Part shown: in pieces, positions 31,416 through 39,379 of the stretch
How the letters are laid out: each line of letters starts with the position of its first letter
Numbering within the stretch: the first letter of the stretch is position 1
Origin: UBA9732 sp045116915
GTDB lineage: Bacteria; Spirochaetota; Spirochaetia; Sphaerochaetales; Sphaerochaetaceae
Assembly (NCBI GenBank): GCA_045116915.1
Contig: JBGUMQ010000035.1
Span: 1 to 64,000 of the forward strand
Length of the DNA: 64,000 bases
Reading direction: 5' to 3'
Position numbers and translations under genes: made by a program
The notes under the pieces: model-generated
The model's database searches: none
Told to the model about the DNA's origin: nothing
Seen by the model: the letters and a program-made list of their open reading frames with translations, nothing else

Positions 31416-32831
31416 ATGCCGGACAACGCTAGGCTTACAGCCGACAAGCAGATAGGAAGATTGCCGCCGCACAACGACGATGCGGAAGTGGCCCTGCTCG
31501 GATCGGTCCTTCTCAGGAAGAAGGCCCTGGACGAGGTGCAGAGCATGCTTTCCAGCGATGATTTCTATCAGCCCGCCCATAAACTGATCTGGGAGGCGAT
31601 CAACGGCCTGCGCAACGACAGGCCGGGCGTCGTCATCGACTACGTGTCCCTGACGCAGTACATGAACCAGAAGGGGACACTCAGCGGTGCAGGCGGCGCG
31701 GCGTACATCGCGGACCTGACCAACAGGGTCCCGACATCAACGAACGCCGTCTACTACGCGGAGATCATCCGCACCGCATCCATGAAGCGCCAGCTGTTCG
31801 AGCTTTCGATCAGGATAGGCGACAAGGCGTTCGACGAGTCGTCCGACATCCAGGAGTCGATAGACGAGCTGGACAGCGCCCTCTCCTATCTGGGAACCGG
31901 CGTCGGGACAGGGACGTACGAGGATGCCGAACGCCTCATCGGCGAGGTCGTGGACAATGTCCATGACATCATGGAAGGCAAGATGGAGATCGGAGTATCC
32001 TCCGGTTTCAAAATTCTGGACAAGTACATCGGCGGCTTCAAGCCCAGCGACCTGGTCATAATCGCCGCACGTCCGTCGGTCGGAAAGACGGCCCTGGCGC
32101 TGTCGATCGCCGTCAACATGGCGTTCGGCCGCAAGCCTGTGCCGGTGGGGTTCTTCTCCCTGGAGATGAGCGGCGCCACGCTGATCGAGCGTATCATCGC
32201 AAACAAGGGCCAGATCAACCTCATGAGCCTGCGCAACGGCAAGATCGATGCCGAGACGAACGCGCGCATGATGACCACGGCCGAGAACCTGTACGAGAAC
32301 GCATCGAACCTTCTGATCCAGGATACGCCGAACCTCAAGCTGCTTGAGATCTGCTCGCAGGCCAGGAGGATGGTGCGCGACAACAACGTCAAGGCCATCT
32401 TCATAGACTACATCGGTCTTGTCGAGTACAGCAGCAACACACGCGAGCTTCCGAGACACGAGCAGGTGTCCCGCATCTCCAGGGCCCTGAAGCAGCTGGC
32501 CAGGGAGCTGAACGTCCCGGTCATCTGTCTCTGTCAGGTCAACAGAGAGGGCGGAAAGGACCGCGGACCCATCCTCGCGGACCTGAGGGACTCCGGTTCG
32601 ATCGAGCAGGATGCAGACCTTGTGATTCTGCTGGACGACCCGTCCAAGCGTCTGGATGAGAGCGGAAAGGCCAATTACGACGAGGAGAACGCGGAGAACG
32701 CCGATTTCTCCGGCGTCAGGGCACGCCCGCTGAAGGTCATCATCGCCAAGCAGAGGAACGGAAGCACAGGCGCGTTCAACCTCAATTTCATTTCCGATTA
32801 CGCGTGTTTCAAGGAAATCGAGAAGTTCTGA
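31416..32831 (+). CDS. dnaB: Replicative DNA helicase
   Basis: 471 residues. N-terminal domain (RLPPHNDDAEVALLGSVLLR) that binds primase, then a RecA-like helicase domain: Walker A ARPSVGKTALAL (about 213-224), VGFFSLEMSGATLIERI, Walker B AIFIDYIGLV, DLRDSGSIEQDADLVILLDD, and RNGSTGAFNLNF near the end. The hexamer unwinds DNA ahead of the replisome. CCAAGGAG supports ATG 31416. It abuts the stop of the convergent rseP gene with no spacer. Confidence 0.97.
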   Translation: MPDNARLTADKQIGRLPPHNDDAEVALLGSVLLRKKALDEVQSMLSSDDFYQPAHKLIWEAINGLRNDRPGVVIDYVSLTQYMNQKGTLSGAGGAAYIADLTNRVPTSTNAVYYAEIIRTASMKRQLFELSIRIGDKAFDESSDIQESIDELDSALSYLGTGVGTGTYEDAERLIGEVVDNVHDIMEGKMEIGVSSGFKILDKYIGGFKPSDLVIIAARPSVGKTALALSIAVNMAFGRKPVPVGFFSLEMSGATLIERIIANKGQINLMSLRNGKIDAETNARMMTTAENLYENASNLLIQDTPNLKLLEICSQARRMVRDNNVKAIFIDYIGLVEYSSNTRELPRHEQVSRISRALKQLARELNVPVICLCQVNREGGKDRGPILADLRDSGSIEQDADLVILLDDPSKRLDESGKANYDEENAENADFSGVRARPLKVIIAKQRNGSTGAFNLNFISDYACFKEIEKF

Positions 32832-34166
32832 TCATCCCGCGAACGACAGCAGGATGAGGGCTCCGAAAATCATTATCGTCCCCACTATCTGAAGGATGAG
32901 GTACATCCTGGGATGGAACGTCCTTCCGGTGACAAGCTCGGCCAGGCTGACCAGTATCAGGCCTCCGTCCAGCGCCGGTACCGGCAGGAGGTTGGCCACG
33001 GCAAGCGAGATGCTCACGCTGGCCATCAGGAAGAGGACTATCCTTATGCCGCTGTTGAAGCCGTGCGCGAAGCCGCTTGTCGTCAGCATGCCTATGCTCT
33101 GTGAGGCCGCGAACGCACCTCCTAGGGTCTCGGAGGCATCTTCTCTCCCTCTTATGACATTGAAAAGGGACACAACCGACTGCCTGAAGTTGGAGAAGCA
33201 TTCCCTGACGGACATGAAGAGCGCCCTGAAGAAGTTGATGCCGGCTATCGTGATCGTCGGCTGCTCCAGCGTGAAGTTCAGGCTTGTGCCGGTGTTTTCG
33301 AACGACAGGACGACCGTGTCCCTGCCGCGCACGACCGTCATCGTGATCTCGTCGTGGAGAACGGCGGCCTCGATGAGGTCCATCATGTTTGTGACGTTCT
33401 TGCCGTTGACGGATGTGATGACATCGCCCGACCTTAGCCCTGCCTTCTTCTCCGGGGTGTCTGAATCCACATGTCCGACAACAGGGTCCAGATACGGCAG
33501 CACTCCGAACACACCGTCATGGGGTGTGACAGTGAATGTCCCCCTGTCCGTGACGACGGTGACAGAAGCATCGTCCTTGTGCGCGGAGAGGAGGGCCTGG
33601 ATCTCGGAGTAGTTTGACACTGCGGTTCCGGCGACCGAGATTATCGTGTCTCCTGTGACGAGCCCGGCTTCCGAGGCCGCGTTGGACTGCACGCCGTAGA
33701 GGGCGGGGTAATCGCTTGAGACGGCGATCCTGGGCGGGTAGGTCGACACTATGGTCGGTATGGTCATGAGGATTGCATAGCAGAGGAATGCGAAGATGAT
33801 GTTGGCCAGCGGGCCGGCAAGGTACGCGATGATGCGTTTCAGGGGTCCGACGGACCAGATGGAGCCGTCCTCGCAGCTTTCGATGTGCTTCTTCTTCTGC
33901 GCTATGGCGTTCTGGAGGTCGTCGCCTCCGCTCATCTTGCAGGAACCGCCGAAGGGGATTGCCCTGATGACGTATCTTGTGCCTGTCCTGCCGTACCATT
34001 TGAAGAGCGCGGGGCCGAATCCGAAGTTCAGGGCCTCGACGTCTATGCCGCAGGCCCTGGCGGCGGACATGTGTCCGAGCTCATGGACCAGGATCATGAC
34101 GCTGATGCCCAGGAATCCTATGAGGATGGAGAATATCCAGGACCAGGTAAGCTGGAAGCCCGCCAT
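32832..34166 (-). CDS. rseP: RIP/site-2 metalloprotease RseP
   Basis: 444 residues from ATG 34166. Membrane helix with zinc motif MILVHELGHMSAARACG (HExxH), two PDZ-like regions in the middle (about 170-245 and 250-330, VISVAGTAVSNYSEI and GLRSGDVITSVNGKNVTN), and a second catalytic segment NLLPVPALDGG near the C-terminus. It cleaves transmembrane substrates such as anti-sigma factors and leftover signal peptides in the inner membrane. Last gene of the uppS-cdsA-dxr-rseP run, 1 nt after dxr. Confidence 0.93.
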   Translation of the reverse strand: MAGFQLTWSWIFSILIGFLGISVMILVHELGHMSAARACGIDVEALNFGFGPALFKWYGRTGTRYVIRAIPFGGSCKMSGGDDLQNAIAQKKKHIESCEDGSIWSVGPLKRIIAYLAGPLANIIFAFLCYAILMTIPTIVSTYPPRIAVSSDYPALYGVQSNAASEAGLVTGDTIISVAGTAVSNYSEIQALLSAHKDDASVTVVTDRGTFTVTPHDGVFGVLPYLDPVVGHVDSDTPEKKAGLRSGDVITSVNGKNVTNMMDLIEAAVLHDEITMTVVRGRDTVVLSFENTGTSLNFTLEQPTITIAGINFFRALFMSVRECFSNFRQSVVSLFNVIRGREDASETLGGAFAASQSIGMLTTSGFAHGFNSGIRIVLFLMASVSISLAVANLLPVPALDGGLILVSLAELVTGRTFHPRMYLILQIVGTIMIFGALILLSFAG

Positions 34167-34167
34167 C

Positions 34168-35289
34168 TCAGTTCCTTTCCATCCTGAGGATGACGTCGGC
34201 CTGAACGTCAAGGATGTCCTGCAGGCATGACGGGGTGAAACTCCAGTCTCTGTCCAGCATTTCCCTGACAAGACCGTGTATGCGGGTGTAGGGGACCAGC
34301 CCCTTGCGGAAGCGGTCCACGGCAACCTCGTTGGCGGTGTTGTAGACTATGGGGTAGGAGCCCTCGAGCCTGACGCATTCGAACGCATCGGGCACGAACG
34401 GGAACCTGACGGGGTCCAGTGAACGGAACGTGAGGTCCAGATTCGTGAAATCCAGCGCCTTGCCGACCTGTCTGTCGACGGTGGGCCAGAGAAGGGCCCT
34501 CATTATCGGGAAAACCATGTCCGGCGGAGACATCTGGGCGTAGACCTGGCCGCTTCTTGTCCTGACCATGGAGTGCACCACGCTCTGCGGATGGATGACG
34601 ACCTCGATGTGGTCCGCATCGAATCCGAACAGGTAGTGCGCCTCTATGACCTCGAGGCCCTTGTTGGCCAACGTGGACGAGTCGATGGATATCTTGGGTC
34701 CCATGTTCCACGTGGGGTGGTTGGCCGCGACCTCGGGCGTTATGGAATCGAGCTCTTCGATCGGCCTGTTGCGGAACGGACCGCCGCTTGCGGTTATGAC
34801 CAGTTTGTCAACATTGTCTTTCCCGCAGTCGAGGATCAGTTCGTCTATGGCGCTGTGCTCGCTGTCCACGGGGATGATCCGCACGCCGCACCTGCGGGCC
34901 TTGTCGAAAAGAAGGTTCCCGCCCATGACGACGGATTCCTTGTTGGCCAGGGCAAGGTCGCTTCCGGCCTCCATCACGGTGAACGAGGCCTCCAGTCCCG
35001 GGGAACCTGCGATCCCGTTCAGGACCATGTCCGCCTTCACGGCCTGAAGCATGTCCTTCAGCGATGTCCAGATGCGTACTGTGCTGTCCTGGGGGATCTC
35101 CGTTACGGGGACGGAGGATGTGATGCAGAGGTTGGGGATGTTGTTCCGCATGCAGAGATCCAGGGCCTCGCGGATCCTGCTGTTGCAGGAGGCGCTGACG
35201 ATGCTGATCCTGTCGGTGAACTGCGATATCCCGCGCAGTGCGGTTGTCCCTATGCTTCCGGTTATCCCGAGTATGGATACGGTTCTCAC
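34168..35289 (-). CDS. dxr: 1-deoxy-D-xylulose 5-phosphate reductoisomerase
   Basis: 373 residues from GTG 35289, which overlaps the cdsA stop (GTGA) and has GGAGG 4 nt upstream. NADPH fold VSILGITGSIGTTALRG, LALANKESVVMGG (active-site loop), PVDSEHSAI and TASGGPFRNRP are the Dxr signatures. It converts DXP to MEP, the committed step of the non-mevalonate isoprenoid pathway, feeding the undecaprenyl carrier made by the nearby UppS. Confidence 0.95.
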   Translation of the reverse strand: MRTVSILGITGSIGTTALRGISQFTDRISIVSASCNSRIREALDLCMRNNIPNLCITSSVPVTEIPQDSTVRIWTSLKDMLQAVKADMVLNGIAGSPGLEASFTVMEAGSDLALANKESVVMGGNLLFDKARRCGVRIIPVDSEHSAIDELILDCGKDNVDKLVITASGGPFRNRPIEELDSITPEVAANHPTWNMGPKISIDSSTLANKGLEVIEAHYLFGFDADHIEVVIHPQSVVHSMVRTRSGQVYAQMSPPDMVFPIMRALLWPTVDRQVGKALDFTNLDLTFRSLDPVRFPFVPDAFECVRLEGSYPIVYNTANEVAVDRFRKGLVPYTRIHGLVREMLDRDWSFTPSCLQDILDVQADVILRMERN

Positions 35290-36131
35290 ATTGCCTCCAG
35301 GATCATGCTGAACACGATGAAGAACACCGGTGCGCTGGCGATCTCCGAGTCCAGGCAGTCCAGGGCTCCTCCGCGTCCCGGGAAGACGTTGCCAGAGTCC
35401 TTGACCCCGGCAGATCTCTTGAAGACGCTCTCGATGAGGTCTCCTACATTCGCCGTGATGCTCACGCCGAGTCCCAGGAGGATTCTGAATGCGACGCTGA
35501 TGTACGGAAGATGTTCCCTGAAGAGGGCATAGCATGCGAAAGACAGGCCTATGGTGGAAACCAGGCTGCCGACATAGCCGGCAACGCTCTTCTTGGGACT
35601 TACCTTGACTATACCCTTGTTGTTCCTGCCGAACAGTCTTCCCCATATGTAGGCGAACGTGTCGTTTCCGAACACGAGTATGAAATACGTGATGATCGTG
35701 TAGCTTGTGACGTTGTCCAGCTCGATGAGCCTGAGGAAGAACGTCAGGAAATAGGAGGGATACACCACCAGGACGGCGCCTCTTGCCATCCTGTCGATGG
35801 AGCCCTTGAAATCATCCTTCTCGCCGTTGTGGATCTCCATGGCCATGGAGAGAAGGAGGATCAGCACGAAGGCCAGGTCCGGAAGCTGTGCGTTGAGCGA
35901 AAGCACTCCCTTGAGGTACTGGACCACCGGTACAAGCGGGGCGGCCAGTGCGACGGGCACGATCCTTCCGAAGAGCATGCGGCTCATCTCCAGGCTGCCG
36001 ATGACGGCCATGAAGATGACCAGCAGGCTGAACAGTATGTAGTTGTATTGCGGGACGAAGAATATCATCGCAAGGACAGCCGGTATGCCTATGACGACTG
36101 TGATGATCCTGTCCCTCAGGTTCTTCTCCAT
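35286..36131 (-). CDS. cdsA: Phosphatidate cytidylyltransferase
   Basis: 281 residues with about eight membrane helices. The CdsA signature is present but altered: SVFKRSAGVKDSGNVFPGRG then GALDCLDS, where the usual form is PGHGGxxDRxDS. The His is Arg and the DR pair is DC. The upstream NDTFAYIWGRLFGR and SPKKSVAGYVGSL boxes are conserved. It makes CDP-diacylglycerol for phospholipid synthesis. In operon with uppS (10 nt upstream) and dxr (4-nt overlap). Confidence 0.92.
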   Translation of the reverse strand: MEKNLRDRIITVVIGIPAVLAMIFFVPQYNYILFSLLVIFMAVIGSLEMSRMLFGRIVPVALAAPLVPVVQYLKGVLSLNAQLPDLAFVLILLLSMAMEIHNGEKDDFKGSIDRMARGAVLVVYPSYFLTFFLRLIELDNVTSYTIITYFILVFGNDTFAYIWGRLFGRNNKGIVKVSPKKSVAGYVGSLVSTIGLSFACYALFREHLPYISVAFRILLGLGVSITANVGDLIESVFKRSAGVKDSGNVFPGRGGALDCLDSEIASAPVFFIVFSMILEAM

Positions 36132-36141
36132 GCGGACTCCT

Positions 36142-36819
36142 TCACTTCACCAGTCCGCCGAATTTGCGGACCCTCTGCGACAGGGCGTCGAGGCAGATCT
36201 GCAGCTGCTTCTCCCCCCAGTCGGGCCACAGGTCGTCGAGGGCGAGGAACTCGGCATAGGCGCTGTCCCACAGCATGAAGTTGCTGAGCCTGAGTTCCCC
36301 CGCGCTTCTTGCGATCATGTCCGGCGCCGGCACATCCGGCAGGTCCAGATTGGCCTGTATGTCTTCTATGGTTATGGGTTTCCCCGGATTCTTCTCTATG
36401 AATCTGGTGCAGGCGCGGGCGATTTCGTCCTGCCCGCCGTAGTTTATCGCAAGGACGACCGTGATCCTGTCGCAGCCGGCCGTCTCCTCCATGGTCCTGC
36501 GGACCGCCTGTCTGCAGTCCTCGGGGAGGGCGTCGGTGTTGCCCCTGAAGAGGAGCCTGATCCCGTTGTCCTTGTAGAACGACATCTCTCCCGGAAGCTT
36601 CTTGGCCAGCACGTTCATGAGGTAGTTCACCTCCTGGGGCGGGCGCTTCCAGTTCTCCGTGGAGAACACGTAGAGTGTCACGTAGTCTATGTTGAGTTTT
36701 ATGGCCGCGAGGATGACGCGCTTGACGGCCTTCAGGCCCTCGAGGTGTCCCGCGGCACGGGGAAGCGACCGCTGTTTGGCCCAGCGGCCGTTTCCGTCCA
36801 TGATGAGTCCGAGGTGCAT
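36142..36819 (-). CDS. uppS: Undecaprenyl (polyprenyl) diphosphate synthase
   Basis: 225 residues. MDGNGRWAKQR (pyrophosphate-binding, catalytic Asp), GHLEGLKAVKR, FSTENWKRP, INYGGQDEI and SAGELRLSNFMLWDSAYAEF are the cis-prenyltransferase motifs in order. It builds the C55 lipid carrier for peptidoglycan and surface glycans. Its start overlaps the frr stop by 1 nt. Confidence 0.96.
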   Translation of the reverse strand: MHLGLIMDGNGRWAKQRSLPRAAGHLEGLKAVKRVILAAIKLNIDYVTLYVFSTENWKRPPQEVNYLMNVLAKKLPGEMSFYKDNGIRLLFRGNTDALPEDCRQAVRRTMEETAGCDRITVVLAINYGGQDEIARACTRFIEKNPGKPITIEDIQANLDLPDVPAPDMIARSAGELRLSNFMLWDSAYAEFLALDDLWPDWGEKQLQICLDALSQRVRKFGGLVK

Positions 36820-37373
36820 CAGATCTCCATGATTTCCTTCTCCTTTGTTGCCTGGAGATCGTTGATCCTGGCAATGTGGGAGTCGGTCATCTTCTGAAGT
36901 CTTGTCTCGCCTTCCTTCTGCTCATCCTCGGAGATGGTGCCGGCCTTCTGGAGCTTCTTGATCTCCTCCATTCCGTCACGTCTGATGTTGCGGATGGCGA
37001 CCCTGCTTGCCTCGGCCAGTGTCTTGGACTGCTTGGCCAGCTCCTTCCTCCTGTCCTGTGTGAGGGGAGGGAAGTTGATCCTGAGCAGTTTTCCGTCATT
37101 GGAAGGATTGAAGCCCAGGTCGCTCTTCTGGATTGCTTTCTCTATCACGCTGAGAAGGTTCTTGTCCCACGGCTGGATGACGACAAGCCTTGCCTCGGGA
37201 ACGGAAACCGATGCCACCTGGTTGAGCGGCGTCTCCTGTCCGTAGTAATCCACGCGGATCTTGTCGAAAACGGCTGCGGAAGCTCTTCCGGTCCTGAGAG
37301 CGAGATAGTCTGTCTCAAGGGCGCTTACGCTCTTTCCCATTCTGTCTTCACAATTGTCCAGTACCTGCTGCAT
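36819..37373 (-). CDS. frr: Ribosome recycling factor
   Basis: 184 residues, the family's normal length. Domain I three-helix bundle with LRTGRASAAVFDKIRVDYYG and GKLLRINFPPLTQDRRKELA; domain II contains PLNQVASVSVPEARLVVIQP. With EF-G it splits post-termination ribosomes. It directly follows tsf here; the pyrH gene that separates tsf and frr in many bacteria is absent. Confidence 0.97.
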   Translation of the reverse strand: MQQVLDNCEDRMGKSVSALETDYLALRTGRASAAVFDKIRVDYYGQETPLNQVASVSVPEARLVVIQPWDKNLLSVIEKAIQKSDLGFNPSNDGKLLRINFPPLTQDRRKELAKQSKTLAEASRVAIRNIRRDGMEEIKKLQKAGTISEDEQKEGETRLQKMTDSHIARINDLQATKEKEIMEI

Positions 37374-37425
37374 ATCTTTGCCTCCTGGCTTGATGATTGA
37401 CTTATGAATCCCTGATGAATCAGAA

Positions 37426-37450
37426 AGCCGCCCTGGGTTTCAGGACGGCT
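37426..37450 (-). terminator. Hairpin between tsf and frr
   Basis: Minus-strand AGCCGTCCTG (37450-37441) and CAGGGCGGCT (37435-37426), 10 bp with one G-T, 5-nt loop. Only TTTC follows, so it is a weak terminator or a processing/stability element inside the operon. Confidence 0.5.
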
Positions 37451-37463
37451 TCCATGTTCAGGT

Positions 37464-38321
37464 TCATGCTCCTGCGAGGAATCTCTCGTAGGATGCGATG
37501 CAGACGTCCGTGCCGTTGTCCTTGTTGAACTTGGCGAGCATCTGTGCGACGGAAAGGCCGTCGTCGTTGTTGATCTGGAAGACCTGGTCCATCAGGCAGA
37601 TCTCGGCATAGTGCTTCTTGAGCTTTCCTGTGACGATTCCCTCCAGGACCTTCTCCGGCTTGCTCTTGAGCTTCTCGTCGGATGCGACCTGTGCGCGGAA
37701 GATCTCAAGCTGCTTGTCCTCGTAATCCTTGGGGACATCGGCGTCCTTGAGGTACATCGGGGATGCGGCGCAGACATGCATTGCCGTGTTGAATGCGAAT
37801 TCCTTGAATGCCTCTGTGGCGAAGGCATCGGCCTTGGAAGCGGCGAACTTGACCAGGACACCGATGTTTCCGTCGGCGTGGTTGTAGCCCATGACGAACT
37901 CGTTGGCGGCGATGTCCATGACAACGAGTCTCTTGACCTTCATGTTCTCGTTGATGGTTGCGATCAGGCCGTTGACGACTTCCTGCATCTCATCGTTGGG
38001 CTCGGTGTAGCCTTTCTCGATGGCCATGACGCAGAGCTTTGTGCACATCTCCTTGAACTGCTCGTTCTTGGCGACGAAGTCGGTCTCACATGTGACCTCG
38101 ATCATGACGGCCTTCTTCTCGGCGACGACGAAGGTGACCCTTCCGTTGTCGGTAGCGCGGTCGACTCTCTTCTCTACTGCGGCCAGACCGACCTTCTTGA
38201 GGTACTCCTCGGCCTTGTCGAAATCGCCGTCGGACTCCTGGAGGGCCTTCTTGCAATCCATGATGCCGGCGTGTGTGATCTCACGCAGGGCTTTGATCAT
38301 ATCCATTGTTACTGTTGCCAT
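37464..38321 (-). CDS. tsf: Translation elongation factor Ts
   Basis: 285 residues. N-terminal UBA-like domain (MDMIKALREITHAGIMDCKK) followed by the core with the EF-Tu contact motif ETDFVAKNEQFKEM (TDFV) at about 80-95. Recharges EF-Tu with GTP. It lies 3 nt downstream of rpsB, the standard pair. Confidence 0.97.
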   Translation of the reverse strand: MATVTMDMIKALREITHAGIMDCKKALQESDGDFDKAEEYLKKVGLAAVEKRVDRATDNGRVTFVVAEKKAVMIEVTCETDFVAKNEQFKEMCTKLCVMAIEKGYTEPNDEMQEVVNGLIATINENMKVKRLVVMDIAANEFVMGYNHADGNIGVLVKFAASKADAFATEAFKEFAFNTAMHVCAASPMYLKDADVPKDYEDKQLEIFRAQVASDEKLKSKPEKVLEGIVTGKLKKHYAEICLMDQVFQINNDDGLSVAQMLAKFNKDNGTDVCIASYERFLAGA

Positions 38322-38324
38322 ATC

Positions 38325-39140
38325 TCACTCCTTGTCCTCGGCGGCCTCGGCCTCAGCTTCTTCCTCGGCCTCGGCATCCTTGTCCTCTACAGCCTGTGTC
38401 TCGAGGGCTGCGGTCTCTTCCTCTGTTGCGGGGAGGGACTCGATGATCTGGATTCCCGTCTCGGTATCGGCATCGCAGACTGCGTTGGCGATGATCTCGA
38501 CGAACAGGCTGATGGCCCTGATTGCATCATCGTTGCCCGGGATCGGGTAGGTGATGTCGGTGGGGTCGCAGTTCGTGTCGACGACTGCTACGACGGGGAT
38601 TCCGAGTCTCTTCGCCTCTGCGACGGCAAGGGCTTCCTTGCGTGTGTCGATGATGAAGATGATTCCGGGAAGCTCTGTCATGTCCTTGATTCCGCCAAGG
38701 TTCTTGTCGAGCTTTGTCTTCTGCTTGGTGAGGATCGCGACTTCCTTCTTGGTGAGCGAGTCGAATGTTCCGTCAACGGACATCTTCTCGATCTTCTTGA
38801 GTGTTGCGATCGACTTCTTGATTGTTGCGAAGTTCGTGAGCATTCCACCGAGCCAACGGTTGTTCACGTAAGGCATGCCGCAACGCTTTGCCTCTGTTTC
38901 GATAGCCTGCTGTGCCTGCTTCTTGGTTCCTACGAAAAGGACCGGCTTGTCCTGCTTGACGACGGCACGTACTGCCTCGTAAGCCTCGACGATACAGGCA
39001 GATGTCTTCTGCAGGTCGATGATGTGGATTCCATTTCTCTCAGAGAAAATGAAACTGGCCATCTTGGGGTTCCACCTCTTTGTCTGATGACCGAAATGAA
39101 CGCCTGCCTCCAGCAGACTCTTCATTGTTACTACTGCCAT
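38325..39140 (-). CDS. rpsB: 30S ribosomal protein uS2
   Basis: 271 residues from ATG 39140, with GGAG 7 nt upstream; an upstream in-frame ATG lies within the leader. SLLEAGVHFGHQTKRWNPKM, RWLGGMLTNFATI and DITYPIPGNDDAIRAISL are S2 motifs. The last ~35 residues are a Glu/Ala-rich acidic tail, longer than usual. It begins the rpsB-tsf-frr-uppS-cdsA-dxr-rseP run and has a structured leader. Confidence 0.97.
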   Translation of the reverse strand: MAVVTMKSLLEAGVHFGHQTKRWNPKMASFIFSERNGIHIIDLQKTSACIVEAYEAVRAVVKQDKPVLFVGTKKQAQQAIETEAKRCGMPYVNNRWLGGMLTNFATIKKSIATLKKIEKMSVDGTFDSLTKKEVAILTKQKTKLDKNLGGIKDMTELPGIIFIIDTRKEALAVAEAKRLGIPVVAVVDTNCDPTDITYPIPGNDDAIRAISLFVEIIANAVCDADTETGIQIIESLPATEEETAALETQAVEDKDAEAEEEAEAEAAEDKE

Positions 39141-39299
39141 TTCTGACTCCTGACATTTCGACGGATGCTTTCCATCCGTCCCCAGCACTTTTTCTCACTG
39201 CATCCCGGCCTTTGCCTTCCGGCGGGCCCGCGGACCAGCGGAGATTCCGCGCATACGCGCAGTGCTTCATATATTAATGAAACGGGGTCTTTTGTTCAA
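39141..39299 (-). promoter_or_regulatory. rpsB promoter and structured leader
   Basis: Minus-strand promoter TTGAAC (39299-39294), 17-nt spacer, TAATAT (39276-39271). The roughly 125-nt leader holds an outer stem CACTGC/GCAGTG (39264-39259 with 39201-39196) enclosing GC-rich stems, then an 8-bp hairpin GACGGATG/CATCCGTC (39180-39173 with 39167-39160) just before the ribosome site. Position and structure suit autoregulation by S2 or S2/EF-Ts. It does not visibly match the proteobacterial rpsB motif. Confidence 0.55.
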
Positions 39300-39343
39300 G
39301 ATGAAGGGTAGGTCCGGGGAAAAAGTCGGTATAGTGCAAAAAC

Positions 39344-39372
39344 TTGCGTTCGAAGGAAAGGCGTTATATATT
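39344..39372 (+). promoter_or_regulatory. Promoter of the large sensor-regulator
   Basis: TTGCGT (39344-39349), 17-nt spacer, TATATT (39367-39372). ATG 39380 starts 7 nt after the -10 box, so +1 should coincide with the start codon; no ribosome site is present. Confidence 0.55.
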
Positions 39373-39379
39373 ATCCGAT

